Part shown: one piece after another, positions 38,455 through 46,708 of the stretch
Position numbering within the stretch: the stretch's first letter is position 1
Layout: every line of letters begins with the position of its first letter
Assembly: GCF_900637205.1 (NCBI RefSeq)
Contig: NZ_LR134355.1
Coordinates: 682,001 to 746,000, forward strand
Reading direction: 5' to 3'
Length of the DNA: 64,000 nucleotides
Origin: Mycolicibacterium chitae
Lineage (GTDB): Bacteria; Actinomycetota; Actinomycetes; Mycobacteriales; Mycobacteriaceae
The notes under the pieces: model-generated
The model's input: only the letters and a program-made list of their open reading frames with translations
What the model was told of the DNA's origin: nothing
Databases searched by the model: none
Program-made: the position numbers and the translations under genes

Positions 38455-39060
38455 TCAACCGTGATTCCCGGCACGGACCGCGACCCCGCTGCGGTCCATC
38501 AACATGGCCACGCAGTAGTCGATGAATTGCTCGCGGGTGGTGGGCAATCGGCCGTTCAGATAGGCGACGAACAGCGCGGTCAAACCACCGATCAGGCTGG
38601 TCGCGGTCATGGCCTGGATGGCTGGGTCGGTGACGGCGGTCAGCTTGCGCTGCAGTAGTTCGATGAAGTTGGGCATCCATTCCGAGCCGCAATTGGCCAG
38701 TGCCGGTTCGGCCTCCGGGGCCAGCAGCAGGGCCCGGCCGCGGACCGGGTCGTCGACCATCAGGGCAACGAATCGCTCGACCGCTTCGCGGGGCGTGGTC
38801 GCCGACATCAGCGCCGCCATCGCCTGCTGGCAAACTTCGGCGTACACCGCGCGGACGAATTCGTCGCGGTCGGCGAAGCTCTCGTAGAAATAGCGCTCGG
38901 TCAGGCCGGCGCCGCGGCAGACCGCGCGCACCGTCACCGTCGGGCGGCCCTCGCCGCCGAGGAGCGCGATGCCCGCGGCGAGCAGCTCGTCACGTCGCTT
39001 GAGTTGGCGATCCTCCAGGGGAACACCGGTCCAGCGGCGCTGGCGTTGACCGGACGTCAC
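38455..39060 (-). CDS. TetR-family transcriptional regulator
   Basis: 201 aa. N-terminal helix-turn-helix VTVRAVCRGAGLTERYFYESFADRDEF (about residues 42-68), then an all-helical ligand domain. Position beside desA1 is that of Rv0825c. A role in fatty-acid desaturation control is inferred from location only; the described regulator MadR is a different gene (Rv0472c). GTG 39060 has AGGAG 4 nt upstream and is preferred over the TTG at 39090. Confidence 0.85.
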   Translation of the reverse strand: MTSGQRQRRWTGVPLEDRQLKRRDELLAAGIALLGGEGRPTVTVRAVCRGAGLTERYFYESFADRDEFVRAVYAEVCQQAMAALMSATTPREAVERFVALMVDDPVRGRALLLAPEAEPALANCGSEWMPNFIELLQRKLTAVTDPAIQAMTATSLIGGLTALFVAYLNGRLPTTREQFIDYCVAMLMDRSGVAVRAGNHG

Positions 39061-39219
39061 ATCACTCCTACGTTCGACACTTGTTGACAACGACCGCAGT
39101 CAAATGTATTCGACCGACGGGGTCTGCCGTGACTCAAGATACGACCGACGTATACCCGGTAGCCACCTAATCCCCCGCATCCGAGTGGCGTGTTCGTCGA
39201 GGCCCCGCCGAGGCCCCGG

Positions 39220-39248
39220 CGCGTTGGCCGAGCGGATCGGCCAACGCG
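39220..39248. terminator. Inverted repeat in the 39.1-39.3 kb intergenic region
   Basis: CGCGTTGGCC-gagcggatc-GGCCAACGCG, perfect 10-bp arms and a 9-nt loop, between divergent genes. It is either a hairpin at the start of a transcript or an operator. Confidence 0.45.
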
Positions 39249-39250
39249 TG

Positions 39251-39283
39251 ATCTGATGGAACGACGCATCTGATGGACCGACG
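39251..39283 (+). repeat. Tandem 17-bp repeat
   Basis: ATCTGATGGAACGACG and ATCTGATGGACCGACG, one mismatch, period 17 bp. It lies just before the 40-aa ORF and could bind a regulator twice on almost one DNA face. Confidence 0.45.
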
Positions 39284-39304
39284 TCGGATCGACAGGGTGA
39301 TGAC

Positions 39305-39427
39305 ATGACCATGGCGTGGCTGATCGGAACTCCACTGGCTATCGCGTATGCGGTTCTGGTGCTCAAGGGCGTCGAGGCCGCCTGTCGAAGCTGGGAGCGC
39401 CGCCACCGCTATCACGACGGGCGCTGA
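39305..39427 (+). CDS. Small membrane peptide (40 aa) upstream of kinase
   Basis: MTMAWLIGTPLAIAYAVLVL, then KGVEAACRSWERRHRYHDGR. One hydrophobic helix (residues 4-20) and a basic cytoplasmic tail. AGGGTGATGAC precedes the ATG, a modest ribosome site. It is the only coding-like stretch in the gap between the TetR and kinase genes. Function unknown. Confidence 0.5.
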   Translation: MTMAWLIGTPLAIAYAVLVLKGVEAACRSWERRHRYHDGR

Positions 39428-39470
39428 GCGCTGACGCGGGCGGTACGGCCGTGAGTCGACCTTTGCCGAT

Positions 39471-39476
39471 TACGGT
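39471..39476 (+). promoter_or_regulatory. -10 hexamer of Ser/Thr kinase gene
   Basis: TACGGT, exactly 7 nt before ATG 39484: leaderless-start arrangement. Confidence 0.5.
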
Positions 39477-39483
39477 AGAACCC

Positions 39484-40539
39484 ATGTTCATCGCCCCCGA
39501 ACTGCTCGGCGGCCGCTACGAGTTGCGGGGGACCCTCGGCCGCGGCGGGATGGCCGAGGTGCGCGAGGGCTGGGACACCCAGACCGGCCAGTCGGTGGCG
39601 ATCAAACTGCTCTACCCGGGTTACGACACCCACCCCGACTATCTGCGCCGGTTCTGGGCCGAGGGACATTCCGCGGCCGCGCTGCGGCATCCCAACATCG
39701 TGGCCGTGTACGGCAGCGGCGAACACCACGGCACCCCGTTCATCGTGATGGAACGCCTGCCCGGCACCAGCCTCGGCGACCTGATCGCCCAGGGGCCGAT
39801 GGCGCCGGACCACGTGCGCAAGGTCCTCGACGAGGTGTTGGCGGCGCTGTCGACCGCGCACGCCGCGGGCGTCATGCACCGCGACATCAAACCCGCCAAC
39901 ATCCTGTTCACCGCCGACGGCACCGCGCAGGTCGCCGACTTCGGCCTGGCCAAGGGCCCCGACACGCACCGCACCGACACCGGCCAGATCATGGGCACCA
40001 TGGCCTACATGAGCCCGGAGCGCCTCGCCGGCAATCCGGCGACGGTCACCGACGATCTCTACGCCGTGGGGGTGGTCGGGTGGGAAGCCCTGACCGGGCG
40101 CCGGGCCTTCCCCGAGGAGAACCTGGTCGCCCTCGCGCACGCCATCACCGAGAATCCGCCGCCGCCGCTGTCGGCGCTGCGCCCCGACCTTCCGCCGCAA
40201 CTCGCGGCCGTCGTCGACCGCGCGATGGCGCGGGACGCCTCCCAACGATTCGCCAGCGCCGACGTGATGCGCGCCGAACTCGCCAACGTCTACGGCGACC
40301 CCGCCACCGGACCCATTCCGATCGTCCCGCTGCCGGGACAGCCGGTGTCGCAGTTGTGGAATCCGCCGACCGAACCGGTCCCGCTCGTCGTCGCGCCGCG
40401 GCGCAGTGGCCGGCTGATCCTGTTGATCGCGGTGCTGCTGATCGCCGCGGTCGTCGGGGTGGTCGCGTTCGTGCTGGGCGCCTCCACGCAGCGCACCGCG
40501 GGCGCGCCGGACCCCGCCCCGGTGACGGCCTTGTGCTGA
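39484..40539 (+). CDS. Membrane Ser/Thr protein kinase (Hanks type)
   Basis: 351 aa. Glycine loop GRGGMAEVREG, VAIKLL lysine, HRDIKPANILF catalytic loop, DFGLAKG, activation segment Thr residues (HRTDTGQIMGTMAYMSPERL). The kinase domain (about 8-265) is joined by a Pro-rich linker to one transmembrane helix (LILLIAVLLIAAVVGVVAFVLG). Only about 20 residues lie outside the cell, so there is no sensor domain such as PASTA. Substrates unknown; the next gene is a surface PE-PPE-type protein. Confidence 0.93.
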   Translation: MFIAPELLGGRYELRGTLGRGGMAEVREGWDTQTGQSVAIKLLYPGYDTHPDYLRRFWAEGHSAAALRHPNIVAVYGSGEHHGTPFIVMERLPGTSLGDLIAQGPMAPDHVRKVLDEVLAALSTAHAAGVMHRDIKPANILFTADGTAQVADFGLAKGPDTHRTDTGQIMGTMAYMSPERLAGNPATVTDDLYAVGVVGWEALTGRRAFPEENLVALAHAITENPPPPLSALRPDLPPQLAAVVDRAMARDASQRFASADVMRAELANVYGDPATGPIPIVPLPGQPVSQLWNPPTEPVPLVVAPRRSGRLILLIAVLLIAAVVGVVAFVLGASTQRTAGAPDPAPVTALC

Positions 40540-40629
40540 GCGGCGGCGTTGCGCATTTTCGGTACAGGAGCTGCCGGAGTGTGCGATATTCGCCCGGTGT
40601 CGGGTGTGGTTGCCCGTCTGGCGAATTCG

Positions 40630-40635
40630 TACATT
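40630..40635 (+). promoter_or_regulatory. Possible -10 of the PE-PPE gene
   Basis: TACATT about 24 nt before ATG 40659. Confidence 0.35.
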
Positions 40636-40658
40636 GACGCAGGGTGGGGGGTACCCAA

Positions 40659-42266
40659 ATGCGACGAGCTGTTCGCTCGATCTTCGTCCTGATACTCGCG
40701 CTGGTGGGGGTCGTGGCCGTCGCGGTCGCCGGGACCCTCACGTCGTTCGTCGCGATGGCGGCCACCGCGTTGATCGTCCCCGGGACCGGTGACCCCGACG
40801 CGAACGTGATACCCGGCTACATGCAGAACGCCGTCAACCGGTACCTCACGAACACCCGGTGCTTCGAGAACGGCGCCGCGAACGGCTGTGCCGGCGACGA
40901 GCTCATCGGTATCAACTACCCGGCGTCGTTCTGGCCCATGCCTTTTCCTGGCTGGTGCGAACCCGGGCGCTGCGAGAAGTGGAACGTCTCGGTGGCCCAG
41001 GGCGTCAGCGCGCTGAACGCCGAGGGGATCGAGCAGTGGGCCGCCGACTCCGATGAGGACCTGGTCATCTTCGGCTACTCCCAGGGCGGGGCGGTGGTGT
41101 CCAACGAACTGCGCAACCTCGCCGCACTCGACCCGGAGATCAAGGAACGCCTGCAGGTGGTGATGATCGGCAATATCGCCAACCCCGACGGCGGGCTGTG
41201 GCAACGGCTTCGGCCCATCTCGATCCTCGGCGAACTGCTGCTCGACGCGACCTTCGGCCCGCCGATGATCACCGACAGCGGGATCCCGATCACCAACATC
41301 GGTTTCGAATACGATCCGGTGGTGTACGCGCCCCGGTACTGGGGCAACCCGCTGACGATGCTGAATGCCATCGCGGCGTTCGACAACGTGCACGGCTACT
41401 ACCTGGCGCCCAACGGCGGCGACCCCGACGTGACCATGCCCTACGGCTACACCGACGCGGAACTGGCTGCGGCGCTGGCAGATCCGGACAACATCCGCTA
41501 CGGCGGCAACGACCCCAACAGCCCGAACAAATACATCATGATCCCGGCCACCTCGCTGCCGTTGGCCAACCTGATCCTGAGCCTGGCCGAATCGACCGGT
41601 ACGACGGCCCTCGTGAAGCCGCTCGTCGATCTGCTGGCGCCGGCGGCCAAGGTGCTGATCGACCTGGGCTATGACTGGAGCGGCGACCCCGACAAGCCAA
41701 CCCCGTTGTCTCTCTTGCCCTTCAACCCCTTCAACAACTGGCTGAAGGTCGGTGAGGATCTCGTCGTCGCGGTGGGGGAGGGCATCGACAACGTGTTCGG
41801 CAAGCCGGCGGCGACGACGGTGGCGCCGCTCGCCGAGGAGCCCGCTCCGGCCGAGGTCGTCGCGGATGTCGTTGTTCAGGAGGAGGAGTCCAAGCCGCGG
41901 CCGGAGTCGGTATTGGCCGAGCGCGTCAAGGCCGAGGCGGAGGCGGACGAACCGGCGTTGCCCGAGGAATCGGCCGAACAGCCCGCCGAGGAGTTGGCTG
42001 CCGTCGGCGCGACCGAGGAGGTCGACTCCGAGGCCGCCGTCAAGACCGACGCCAAGCTCGACGCCAAGAAGGTGAAGAAGGAGTTGCGCAGCGCGGTGAA
42101 GAAGTTCCTCGAGAAGGATGCTCGCGAGGACGCCCGCGAGGACGCCAAGAAGGGTCCCAAGGCCGACGACGCAGCTAAGGGCGCCGAGCCCGACGAGCGC
42201 GAGCAGAAGGGGCCGGCGAGCGCGGACGAGGCGACCGAGCGCGCCAACGACGACAAGGCCGCCTGA
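40659..42266 (+). CDS. PE-PPE-domain serine hydrolase with charged C-terminal tail
   Basis: 535 aa. A signal/anchor helix (SIFVLILALVGVVAVAVAG) is followed by a PE-PPE domain (PF08237): LIVPGTGDPDANVIPGYM, nucleophile elbow IFGYSQGGAVVSNEL (Ser about residue 146), VVMIGNIANPDGG, and an Asp/His region up to FDNVHGYYLAP. After about residue 385 comes a roughly 150-residue tail rich in Glu, Lys and Ala, unusual for the family. Members are lipases or esterases acting on the cell envelope. GGGTGGGGGG precedes the ATG. Confidence 0.85.
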   Translation: MRRAVRSIFVLILALVGVVAVAVAGTLTSFVAMAATALIVPGTGDPDANVIPGYMQNAVNRYLTNTRCFENGAANGCAGDELIGINYPASFWPMPFPGWCEPGRCEKWNVSVAQGVSALNAEGIEQWAADSDEDLVIFGYSQGGAVVSNELRNLAALDPEIKERLQVVMIGNIANPDGGLWQRLRPISILGELLLDATFGPPMITDSGIPITNIGFEYDPVVYAPRYWGNPLTMLNAIAAFDNVHGYYLAPNGGDPDVTMPYGYTDAELAAALADPDNIRYGGNDPNSPNKYIMIPATSLPLANLILSLAESTGTTALVKPLVDLLAPAAKVLIDLGYDWSGDPDKPTPLSLLPFNPFNNWLKVGEDLVVAVGEGIDNVFGKPAATTVAPLAEEPAPAEVVADVVVQEEESKPRPESVLAERVKAEAEADEPALPEESAEQPAEELAAVGATEEVDSEAAVKTDAKLDAKKVKKELRSAVKKFLEKDAREDAREDAKKGPKADDAAKGAEPDEREQKGPASADEATERANDDKAA

Positions 42267-42465
42267 GATTGCGGCGCTGGGCTGGGCAGCGGCTTCGGTC
42301 GGCCGCAACGCCCGCGCCGAAAGTTGACTTGTTCGCGGGCCTACTCGCGGAACCGGTACAACAGCTCCACCCTCGGCGCGGGAGGGGCGCCCCGCTGCTC
42401 GGGCGGCTCCAGGGGGCCTGAGAATCCGGAGCTGCGCCGCCAGAGCCGCGGAAGCCAATGCTTGG

Positions 42466-42538
42466 TGCCCCCAGCAGGGCTCGAACCTGCGACCTGCGGA
42501 TTAAAAGTCCGTAGCTCTACCAACTGAGCTATAGGGGC
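42466..42538 (-). tRNA. tRNA-Lys (anticodon TTT)
   Basis: 73-nt cloverleaf on the minus strand: acceptor GCCCCTA pairing with TGGGGGC, D-arm AGCTCAGTTGGTAGAGC, anticodon loop CTTTTAA, T-arm with GGTTCGAGCC. No encoded CCA. Opposite in orientation to the tRNA trio that follows. Confidence 0.95.
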
Positions 42539-42626
42539 CGTGCGAGCCATCAGGATAACTGAGCCCGCGGCGCTGCTTTCGGACCAGGTTCTGAAGCCGC
42601 CAAAAGGGGTGTTCACCGGCCTCGTT

Positions 42627-42655
42627 TTGGGATTGCGGGCGACGTGCCCTAAGCT
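42627..42655 (+). promoter_or_regulatory. Promoter of tRNA-Glu-Asp-Phe cluster
   Basis: TTGGGA (42627-42632), 17-nt spacer, TAAGCT (42650-42655), upstream of the three tRNAs. Confidence 0.6.
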
Positions 42656-42707
42656 ATCGAAGCTCCCAGCGGAAGCGTTGTGAGTACCCCGGAGAGATTC
42701 GGCTCTG

Positions 42708-42780
42708 GCCCCCTTCGTCTAGCGGCCTAGGACGCCGCCCTTTCAAGGCGGTAGCGCGGGTTCGAATCCCGTAGGGGGTA
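42708..42780 (+). tRNA. tRNA-Glu (anticodon TTC)
   Basis: 73 nt: acceptor GCCCCCT/AGGGGGT (G1-U72 wobble), anticodon stem-loop CCGCCCTTTCAAGGCGG with TTC, T-loop GGTTCGAATCC. No encoded CCA. Confidence 0.95.
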
Positions 42781-42817
42781 CTTCCATACGTGGAAGCGAG
42801 GAGTAGCAGTACAGCAA

Positions 42818-42891
42818 GGCCCTGTGGCGCAGTTGGTTAGCGCGCCGCCCTGTCACGGCGGAGGTCGCGGGTTCGAGTCCCGTCAGGGTCG
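42818..42891 (+). tRNA. tRNA-Asp (anticodon GTC)
   Basis: 74 nt plus encoded CCA to 42894. Acceptor GGCCCTG/CAGGGTC, anticodon stem-loop CCGCCCTGTCACGGCGG with GTC, T-loop GGTTCGAGTCC. Confidence 0.95.
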
Positions 42892-42927
42892 CCAGCGAGG
42901 CATTCTGGTTTACACCGGTGCCTTCCG

Positions 42928-43001
42928 GGCCAGGTAGCTCAGTTGGTACGAGCGTCCGCCTGAAAAGCGGAAGGTCGCCGGTTCGATCCCGGCCCTGGCC
43001 A
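42928..43001 (+). tRNA. tRNA-Phe (anticodon GAA), probable integration site
   Basis: 74 nt plus encoded CCA to 43004. Acceptor GGCCAGG/CCTGGCC, anticodon stem-loop TCCGCCTGAAAAGCGGA with GAA, T-loop GGTTCGATCC. The integrase gene ends 38 nt downstream, the classic position of an element inserted at a tRNA 3' end; the tRNA itself is intact. Confidence 0.95.
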
Positions 43002-43042
43002 CCACGTTCTACCTGCATAGACACGATTCTTGCACTCAGCCA

Positions 43043-44197
43043 TCAGTTTGATTCGTCCGGTTCTTGTCCGGTCTTCGGTGTGTGAATTTCGGTTGCGTGA
43101 AGCTGATCGAGGTTGGTTGCCACCTGGTCTAGTTCGTCGGCATAGAGATCGCTGTAGATGTTCGCGGTGACGGTCGGTGTCGAGTGGCCCATCGTTTTCT
43201 GGACGTAGCGAAGATCAGCGCCGGACTTCCGGGCCAGGCTCGCATAGGTGTGGCGCAAATCATGGATCGTCAGGGGTGCCAGGCCCGTCTTCTCTAGTGC
43301 CTTCTTCCAGTGCGTGTGCCTCCGCCAGTTGTTGGATCGGAGCATGGTGCCGCGGGGCGACGTGATGGCCGGTTCATCACGATCCCGTCCGCCGATCCGG
43401 GTCTTGAGGATGTCGACAACGACCTGGGGGAGCGGGACCGTTCTGATCCCCGCACGAGTCTTTGGCGGCCCGATTGCGAGGCGCCCTTCGACTTCGGGCG
43501 CTGCACGTCGCACGTAGAGCCGGCGGGCAACGAGGTCGACGTCCTTGACGCGGAGACCTACCAACTCGGACCAACGCAGACCCGTATACGCGAGAACGGT
43601 CACAACATCACCCTGGTCGCCACATGCAACAGCCAGCGTCTGGACTTCCTGCGCGGTGAGGTAGCGGTGACGTTCGCGCTCGGGAATGCGGCCCGCCGAG
43701 ACACCGAATGCCGGATTGCGGTGGATCCGGCCATCCTGGTGAGCGACGTCGAGGATGGACCGCAGAAGTCGCAGCGTGGACACCTTCGCCCACGGCCCAA
43801 CCGTCAAGCCGTCAACGAACGCCTGGACATCGGCGCGGGTGATCTCGTCCACGGGCACATGACCGAACCTCGGCCCGATGCGGAGGTCCCAATGTTGGGT
43901 GTAGCCACTCCAGGTCTTTGGTGATACCGCCGGTTTCTTGGACTCGGAGAATTGCGTCCAAATCCTGTTCAACGGCGTCCGACCGAGGCGGGGATCGAAT
44001 CGACGTGCGCCGAGCGCGGCCTCATTGTCGCGTTCGGACTTGAAGGCCTTCGCTTCCCGAAGCGTTGGGAACGTGGCTGACGTTTCCACCCATCCCGATG
44101 CCGCGTCGGGATCGCGGATCAGGTAGCGAACTTGGTAGCGGGGCTCCCCAGCGGCGTTGAGTCGCTTTCGGATGCCGCGTGGTGTGTTGCCGGCCAT
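43043..44197 (-). CDS. int: Tyrosine-recombinase integrase
   Basis: 384 aa. An N-terminal AP2-like arm-binding domain (YQVRYLIRDPDAASGWVETSATF, LREAKAFKSE), a core-binding SAM-like domain, then the catalytic domain with Arg in AYTGLRWSELVGLRVKDVDL, HDLRHTYASLARKSGAD and MGHSTPTVTANIYSDLY (nucleophile Tyr). ATG 44197 overlaps the excisionase stop as TAATG. It is expected to integrate the element at the tRNA-Phe gene next to its 3' end. Confidence 0.93.
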   Translation of the reverse strand: MAGNTPRGIRKRLNAAGEPRYQVRYLIRDPDAASGWVETSATFPTLREAKAFKSERDNEAALGARRFDPRLGRTPLNRIWTQFSESKKPAVSPKTWSGYTQHWDLRIGPRFGHVPVDEITRADVQAFVDGLTVGPWAKVSTLRLLRSILDVAHQDGRIHRNPAFGVSAGRIPERERHRYLTAQEVQTLAVACGDQGDVVTVLAYTGLRWSELVGLRVKDVDLVARRLYVRRAAPEVEGRLAIGPPKTRAGIRTVPLPQVVVDILKTRIGGRDRDEPAITSPRGTMLRSNNWRRHTHWKKALEKTGLAPLTIHDLRHTYASLARKSGADLRYVQKTMGHSTPTVTANIYSDLYADELDQVATNLDQLHATEIHTPKTGQEPDESN

Positions 44198-44433
44198 TAC
44201 CGACGCACCTGCTTCAACCAGGACCGGACCTCGGCGCAATCCCACCGCCGTACCCGCTCTGACAACGTGTAGCAGGGCGGACCGATCGGCTCGCCGGTCG
44301 CTTCGCGGATTGCTGCCCAGCGATTGAGTGTCGCGGCCGAAACGCCGAGCAGTGCCGACACCTGATCCGCGGTCAACAACTCGGGAAAGTTCCCTGCAGC
44401 GACGAGAGTCTCCCGGAGGCCTTGAGTGACCAT
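44197..44433 (-). CDS. xis: Excisionase-like helix-turn-helix protein
   Basis: 78 aa with a MerR/AlpA-type HTH_17 motif (LLTADQVSALLGVSAATLNRWAAIREATGEPIGPPCYTLSERVRRWDCAEVRSWL), the usual Xis of actinomycete integrative elements. GAGGTGAAACG before ATG 44433 fixes the start. Overlaps int by one base. Confidence 0.85.
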   Translation of the reverse strand: MVTQGLRETLVAAGNFPELLTADQVSALLGVSAATLNRWAAIREATGEPIGPPCYTLSERVRRWDCAEVRSWLKQVRR

Positions 44434-44437
44434 CGTT

Positions 44438-44749
44438 TCACCTCGCCGCGCGGATCGAGTCAAACCAGGCACGCGTACGCCGCAATCCAGCATCGACGTC
44501 GGACTGACCGCCGGTGAGTCCCCATAGGTTGAATGCCCACCGCTCCAGCGCGGAGATCGGTGTCTCACCGCAGTGGTGGAGCTCGGCGTCGTCGCCCAGG
44601 ATCAGGGCGGTGCCAATGACTTCGCCGCAGGACCAGATGTGCCGGTACTCCTGCCATCCGTCTCTGCGGACGAGGTTGGCACGGCGGAGCAGGTTTTCTG
44701 CATACTGCGCCACTTGATGCTGATCGGGTGGTTCGAAGATGGACTTCAT
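44438..44749 (-). CDS. Element-encoded protein of unknown function
   Basis: 103 aa: FEPPDQHQVAQYAENLLRRAN, WQEYRHIWSCGEVIGTALIL, GETPISALERWAFNLWG. A compact, mostly helical protein with Trp- and Cys-containing core. Strong GGAGGGAG upstream; ATG overlaps the ftsK stop (ATGA). Position is that of small genes between tra and xis in such elements; no motif recognised. Confidence 0.7.
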   Translation of the reverse strand: MKSIFEPPDQHQVAQYAENLLRRANLVRRDGWQEYRHIWSCGEVIGTALILGDDAELHHCGETPISALERWAFNLWGLTGGQSDVDAGLRRTRAWFDSIRAAR

Positions 44750-46068
44750 TGCGCTGCACTCCCTCCGGATGAGCTTGCCCGTCCGTATTGCTTTGCAGTG
44801 GAGCGGATTTGCTCATCGGACCAGAAGTCGGCCCGGACCTTCATCACTTGCCCGTCCTCGGCGATGGCGTAACCGGTGCCCGGCTTGTCAGGACTGATCC
44901 GATGCGCGGGTGCGACATCGGCCATCCCATCACCGAGCACCATCGCGACTTCGTCTCGCGACCGCAGTCGAAGTGCGATGGTTTGGGTGAACAGGCCCCG
45001 CATCGGCAGGACTTCTTTGCGCGGGTCTTGCAGGAAAGCCGTTACCACGATTCCCAGTGCGCGTCCCTTCGTGAGAATGCGTGCTAGCGAGGCGGCGGCT
45101 GCTTTGCGCAGGGCAGGATCGCTCATGTACGCGGTCACTCCGGCCAGTTCGTCGATCAGCAGTACCACGAGGGGCGACGCCTTACTTGGACTGTGCTCGC
45201 GAGTTCGACCTGTCATCGCTTTACCGCGCTTCTCCATCAAAGTCTCTAGCGCGGCAAGGGTTTCCACAGCATCGACTTCTGCGGTGGCGATCTTGGTAAA
45301 CAGGCTCGAACCGACGGATAGTTCGATGCCGTACTTGAGGTCGATCCCCACCAGGCGCACCACATCGGCGGCGACGGCAGGCGCCAGCCCACCGGCGATG
45401 CCCCAGAATACAGAGCCTTTGCCTGCACCCGAGCAGCCCACCGTGAGGGTGTGCCGGCCGCTCAACGGCAGGGTCCAGGCTGAGCCGTTTTCGGATCGGC
45501 CGAGCTTGACTCGTCCGCTTGCCACTGTAGTTGGCGTCGCCGCGTGACCTACTGACGACAGCTGCTCCCGCATGACCAGTTCGATTCTGAGCGTCCCGGG
45601 CGCGATGACCACCGACTGCGATGAGTGCGCTCCGGCAGCATCGCGAATCGCCGGAACAGCGCGCTCCAGTTCGTCGACGGTCTGCCCCATCCTTGCGCGT
45701 ACCGTCAGGCGAAGGGTAGTGCGGGATACGTCTGTTCCTAACAACTTTGGGTGGAACCAACGTGTCGATGTGACCTGCCGGCCATCGCGGTCGAAGCGAG
45801 TGGCCTGCTCGGAAGCGGACAAGCCGCAGCGTTTGCACAACCTTCGCCATGAGACGTGGGCCCAGAGCCGCCAACGCAGCAGCCGGGCAGGTGTTGCGAA
45901 ACGTTCCTCGTACGTTTCTGGTGAACGTAGCCGCCAGTAGGTGAGTATGGCGCCGGCAACGCAAGCGATGACCGCCACGCACAATGCGACGCTGGCCAAG
46001 AAGTGCAGCAAGTGGTCGATTCGGAACGGGCTGCTGGGGTCGACAGGTGTGAATGGATCGGGGATCAT
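44746..46068 (-). CDS. FtsK/SpoIIIE-type DNA translocase (TraSA-like)
   Basis: 440 aa. Membrane helix FLASVALCVAVIACVAGAIL near the N-terminus; P-loop TVGCSGAGKGSVFWGI (about residues 217-232), Walker B VVLLIDELAGVTAYM, and GIVVTAFLQDPRKE. In actinomycete integrative elements this one protein moves double-stranded DNA between mycelia or cells. ATG 46068 overlaps the preceding stop. Confidence 0.88.
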   Translation of the reverse strand: MIPDPFTPVDPSSPFRIDHLLHFLASVALCVAVIACVAGAILTYWRLRSPETYEERFATPARLLRWRLWAHVSWRRLCKRCGLSASEQATRFDRDGRQVTSTRWFHPKLLGTDVSRTTLRLTVRARMGQTVDELERAVPAIRDAAGAHSSQSVVIAPGTLRIELVMREQLSSVGHAATPTTVASGRVKLGRSENGSAWTLPLSGRHTLTVGCSGAGKGSVFWGIAGGLAPAVAADVVRLVGIDLKYGIELSVGSSLFTKIATAEVDAVETLAALETLMEKRGKAMTGRTREHSPSKASPLVVLLIDELAGVTAYMSDPALRKAAAASLARILTKGRALGIVVTAFLQDPRKEVLPMRGLFTQTIALRLRSRDEVAMVLGDGMADVAPAHRISPDKPGTGYAIAEDGQVMKVRADFWSDEQIRSTAKQYGRASSSGGSAAQ

Positions 46069-46487
46069 GCTGATTCCCGGGCCGTGGTCGTAGCGGTGGA
46101 CGCCTTGCCTGCCGCCTTCATGTCCGTCGCGCGGAACGACCACGCGATACGGGAGAAGTCGCCCGACCGTTCGATGTATGGCAGGGCCATCAGCCCCTCG
46201 AAAACCACAGGAGTGAAGGGTGTTCCGCTGGAATTGGTGGGTGCGATGGGTTGCGCTGGTGCGGCGAACTTCACCGTTACCGTGCGGCTGCGCTTAGGTG
46301 CTGCTGGATCGCCATCGAGCACTTCGACCTGCCACATCGGTAAGCCAGTGTCGCGGTCTCTCGCCTGTACGCGGTTCTCGCCGGAGGACTTGTCGAAGTC
46401 GATCATGGGGGTTACCTCGGAGACAACGAATGCGCCGCACGGAAACACCTGTTCGTGCGCGATCTGGAGCCATTTTGGGATGGACAT
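46065..46487 (-). CDS. Pra-like replication/integration/excision activator family protein
   Basis: 140 aa: KWLQIAHEQVFPCGAFVVSEVTP, VQARDRDTGLPMWQVEVLDGDP, RTVTVKFAAP, FEGLMALPYIERSG, IAWSFRATDMKAAGKA. Resembles proteins annotated as plasmid replication, integration and excision activator in mycobacterial integrative elements. ATG 46487 has AAAGGG 5 nt upstream, better than ATG 46505. First gene of the leftward operon. Confidence 0.7.
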   Translation of the reverse strand: MSIPKWLQIAHEQVFPCGAFVVSEVTPMIDFDKSSGENRVQARDRDTGLPMWQVEVLDGDPAAPKRSRTVTVKFAAPAQPIAPTNSSGTPFTPVVFEGLMALPYIERSGDFSRIAWSFRATDMKAAGKASTATTTARESA

Positions 46488-46515
46488 TTTTTCCCTTTCA
46501 GACATCTAACACTCA

Positions 46516-46545
46516 GACTGACCTACTCAGCGTATAGGTTGAGTC
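46516..46545. promoter_or_regulatory. Imperfect inverted repeat, candidate GntR operator
   Basis: GACTGACCTA ... TAGGTTGAGTC flank CTCAGCGTA just upstream of the leftward operon; a possible -10 (TATACG, minus strand) overlaps it. A GntR/KorSA-like repressor binding here would control transfer functions. Confidence 0.45.
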
Positions 46546-46660
46546 TAGACAAACGCAATGGTGTTGGCTGAGGCGGATTGGCCAGTAGGTCCTTCATGCC
46601 TGGACCTTCCAATTTAATGGCGTCCGTCAGCGGTGCCCGGCTGGAGAACTAGGTCGCGCG

Positions 46661-46666
46661 TAGGAT
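46661..46666 (+). promoter_or_regulatory. -10 hexamer of GntR gene
   Basis: TAGGAT, 9 nt before GTG 46676 and 42 nt before TTG 46709. Confidence 0.4.
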
Positions 46667-46708
46667 GGCTTACCGGTGACTAGCCCGTTTGAGGGCAGGA
46701 GGCTTTCG

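Noticed and set aside
38455..39060. Naming the TetR gene madR because it is next to desA1
   Set aside because: MadR, the described desaturase regulator, corresponds to Rv0472c, not to the desA1-adjacent Rv0825c position.
40290..42458. 722-codon minus-strand ORF opposite the PE-PPE gene
   Set aside because: Shadow frame without recognisable domains, crossing the kinase gene end.
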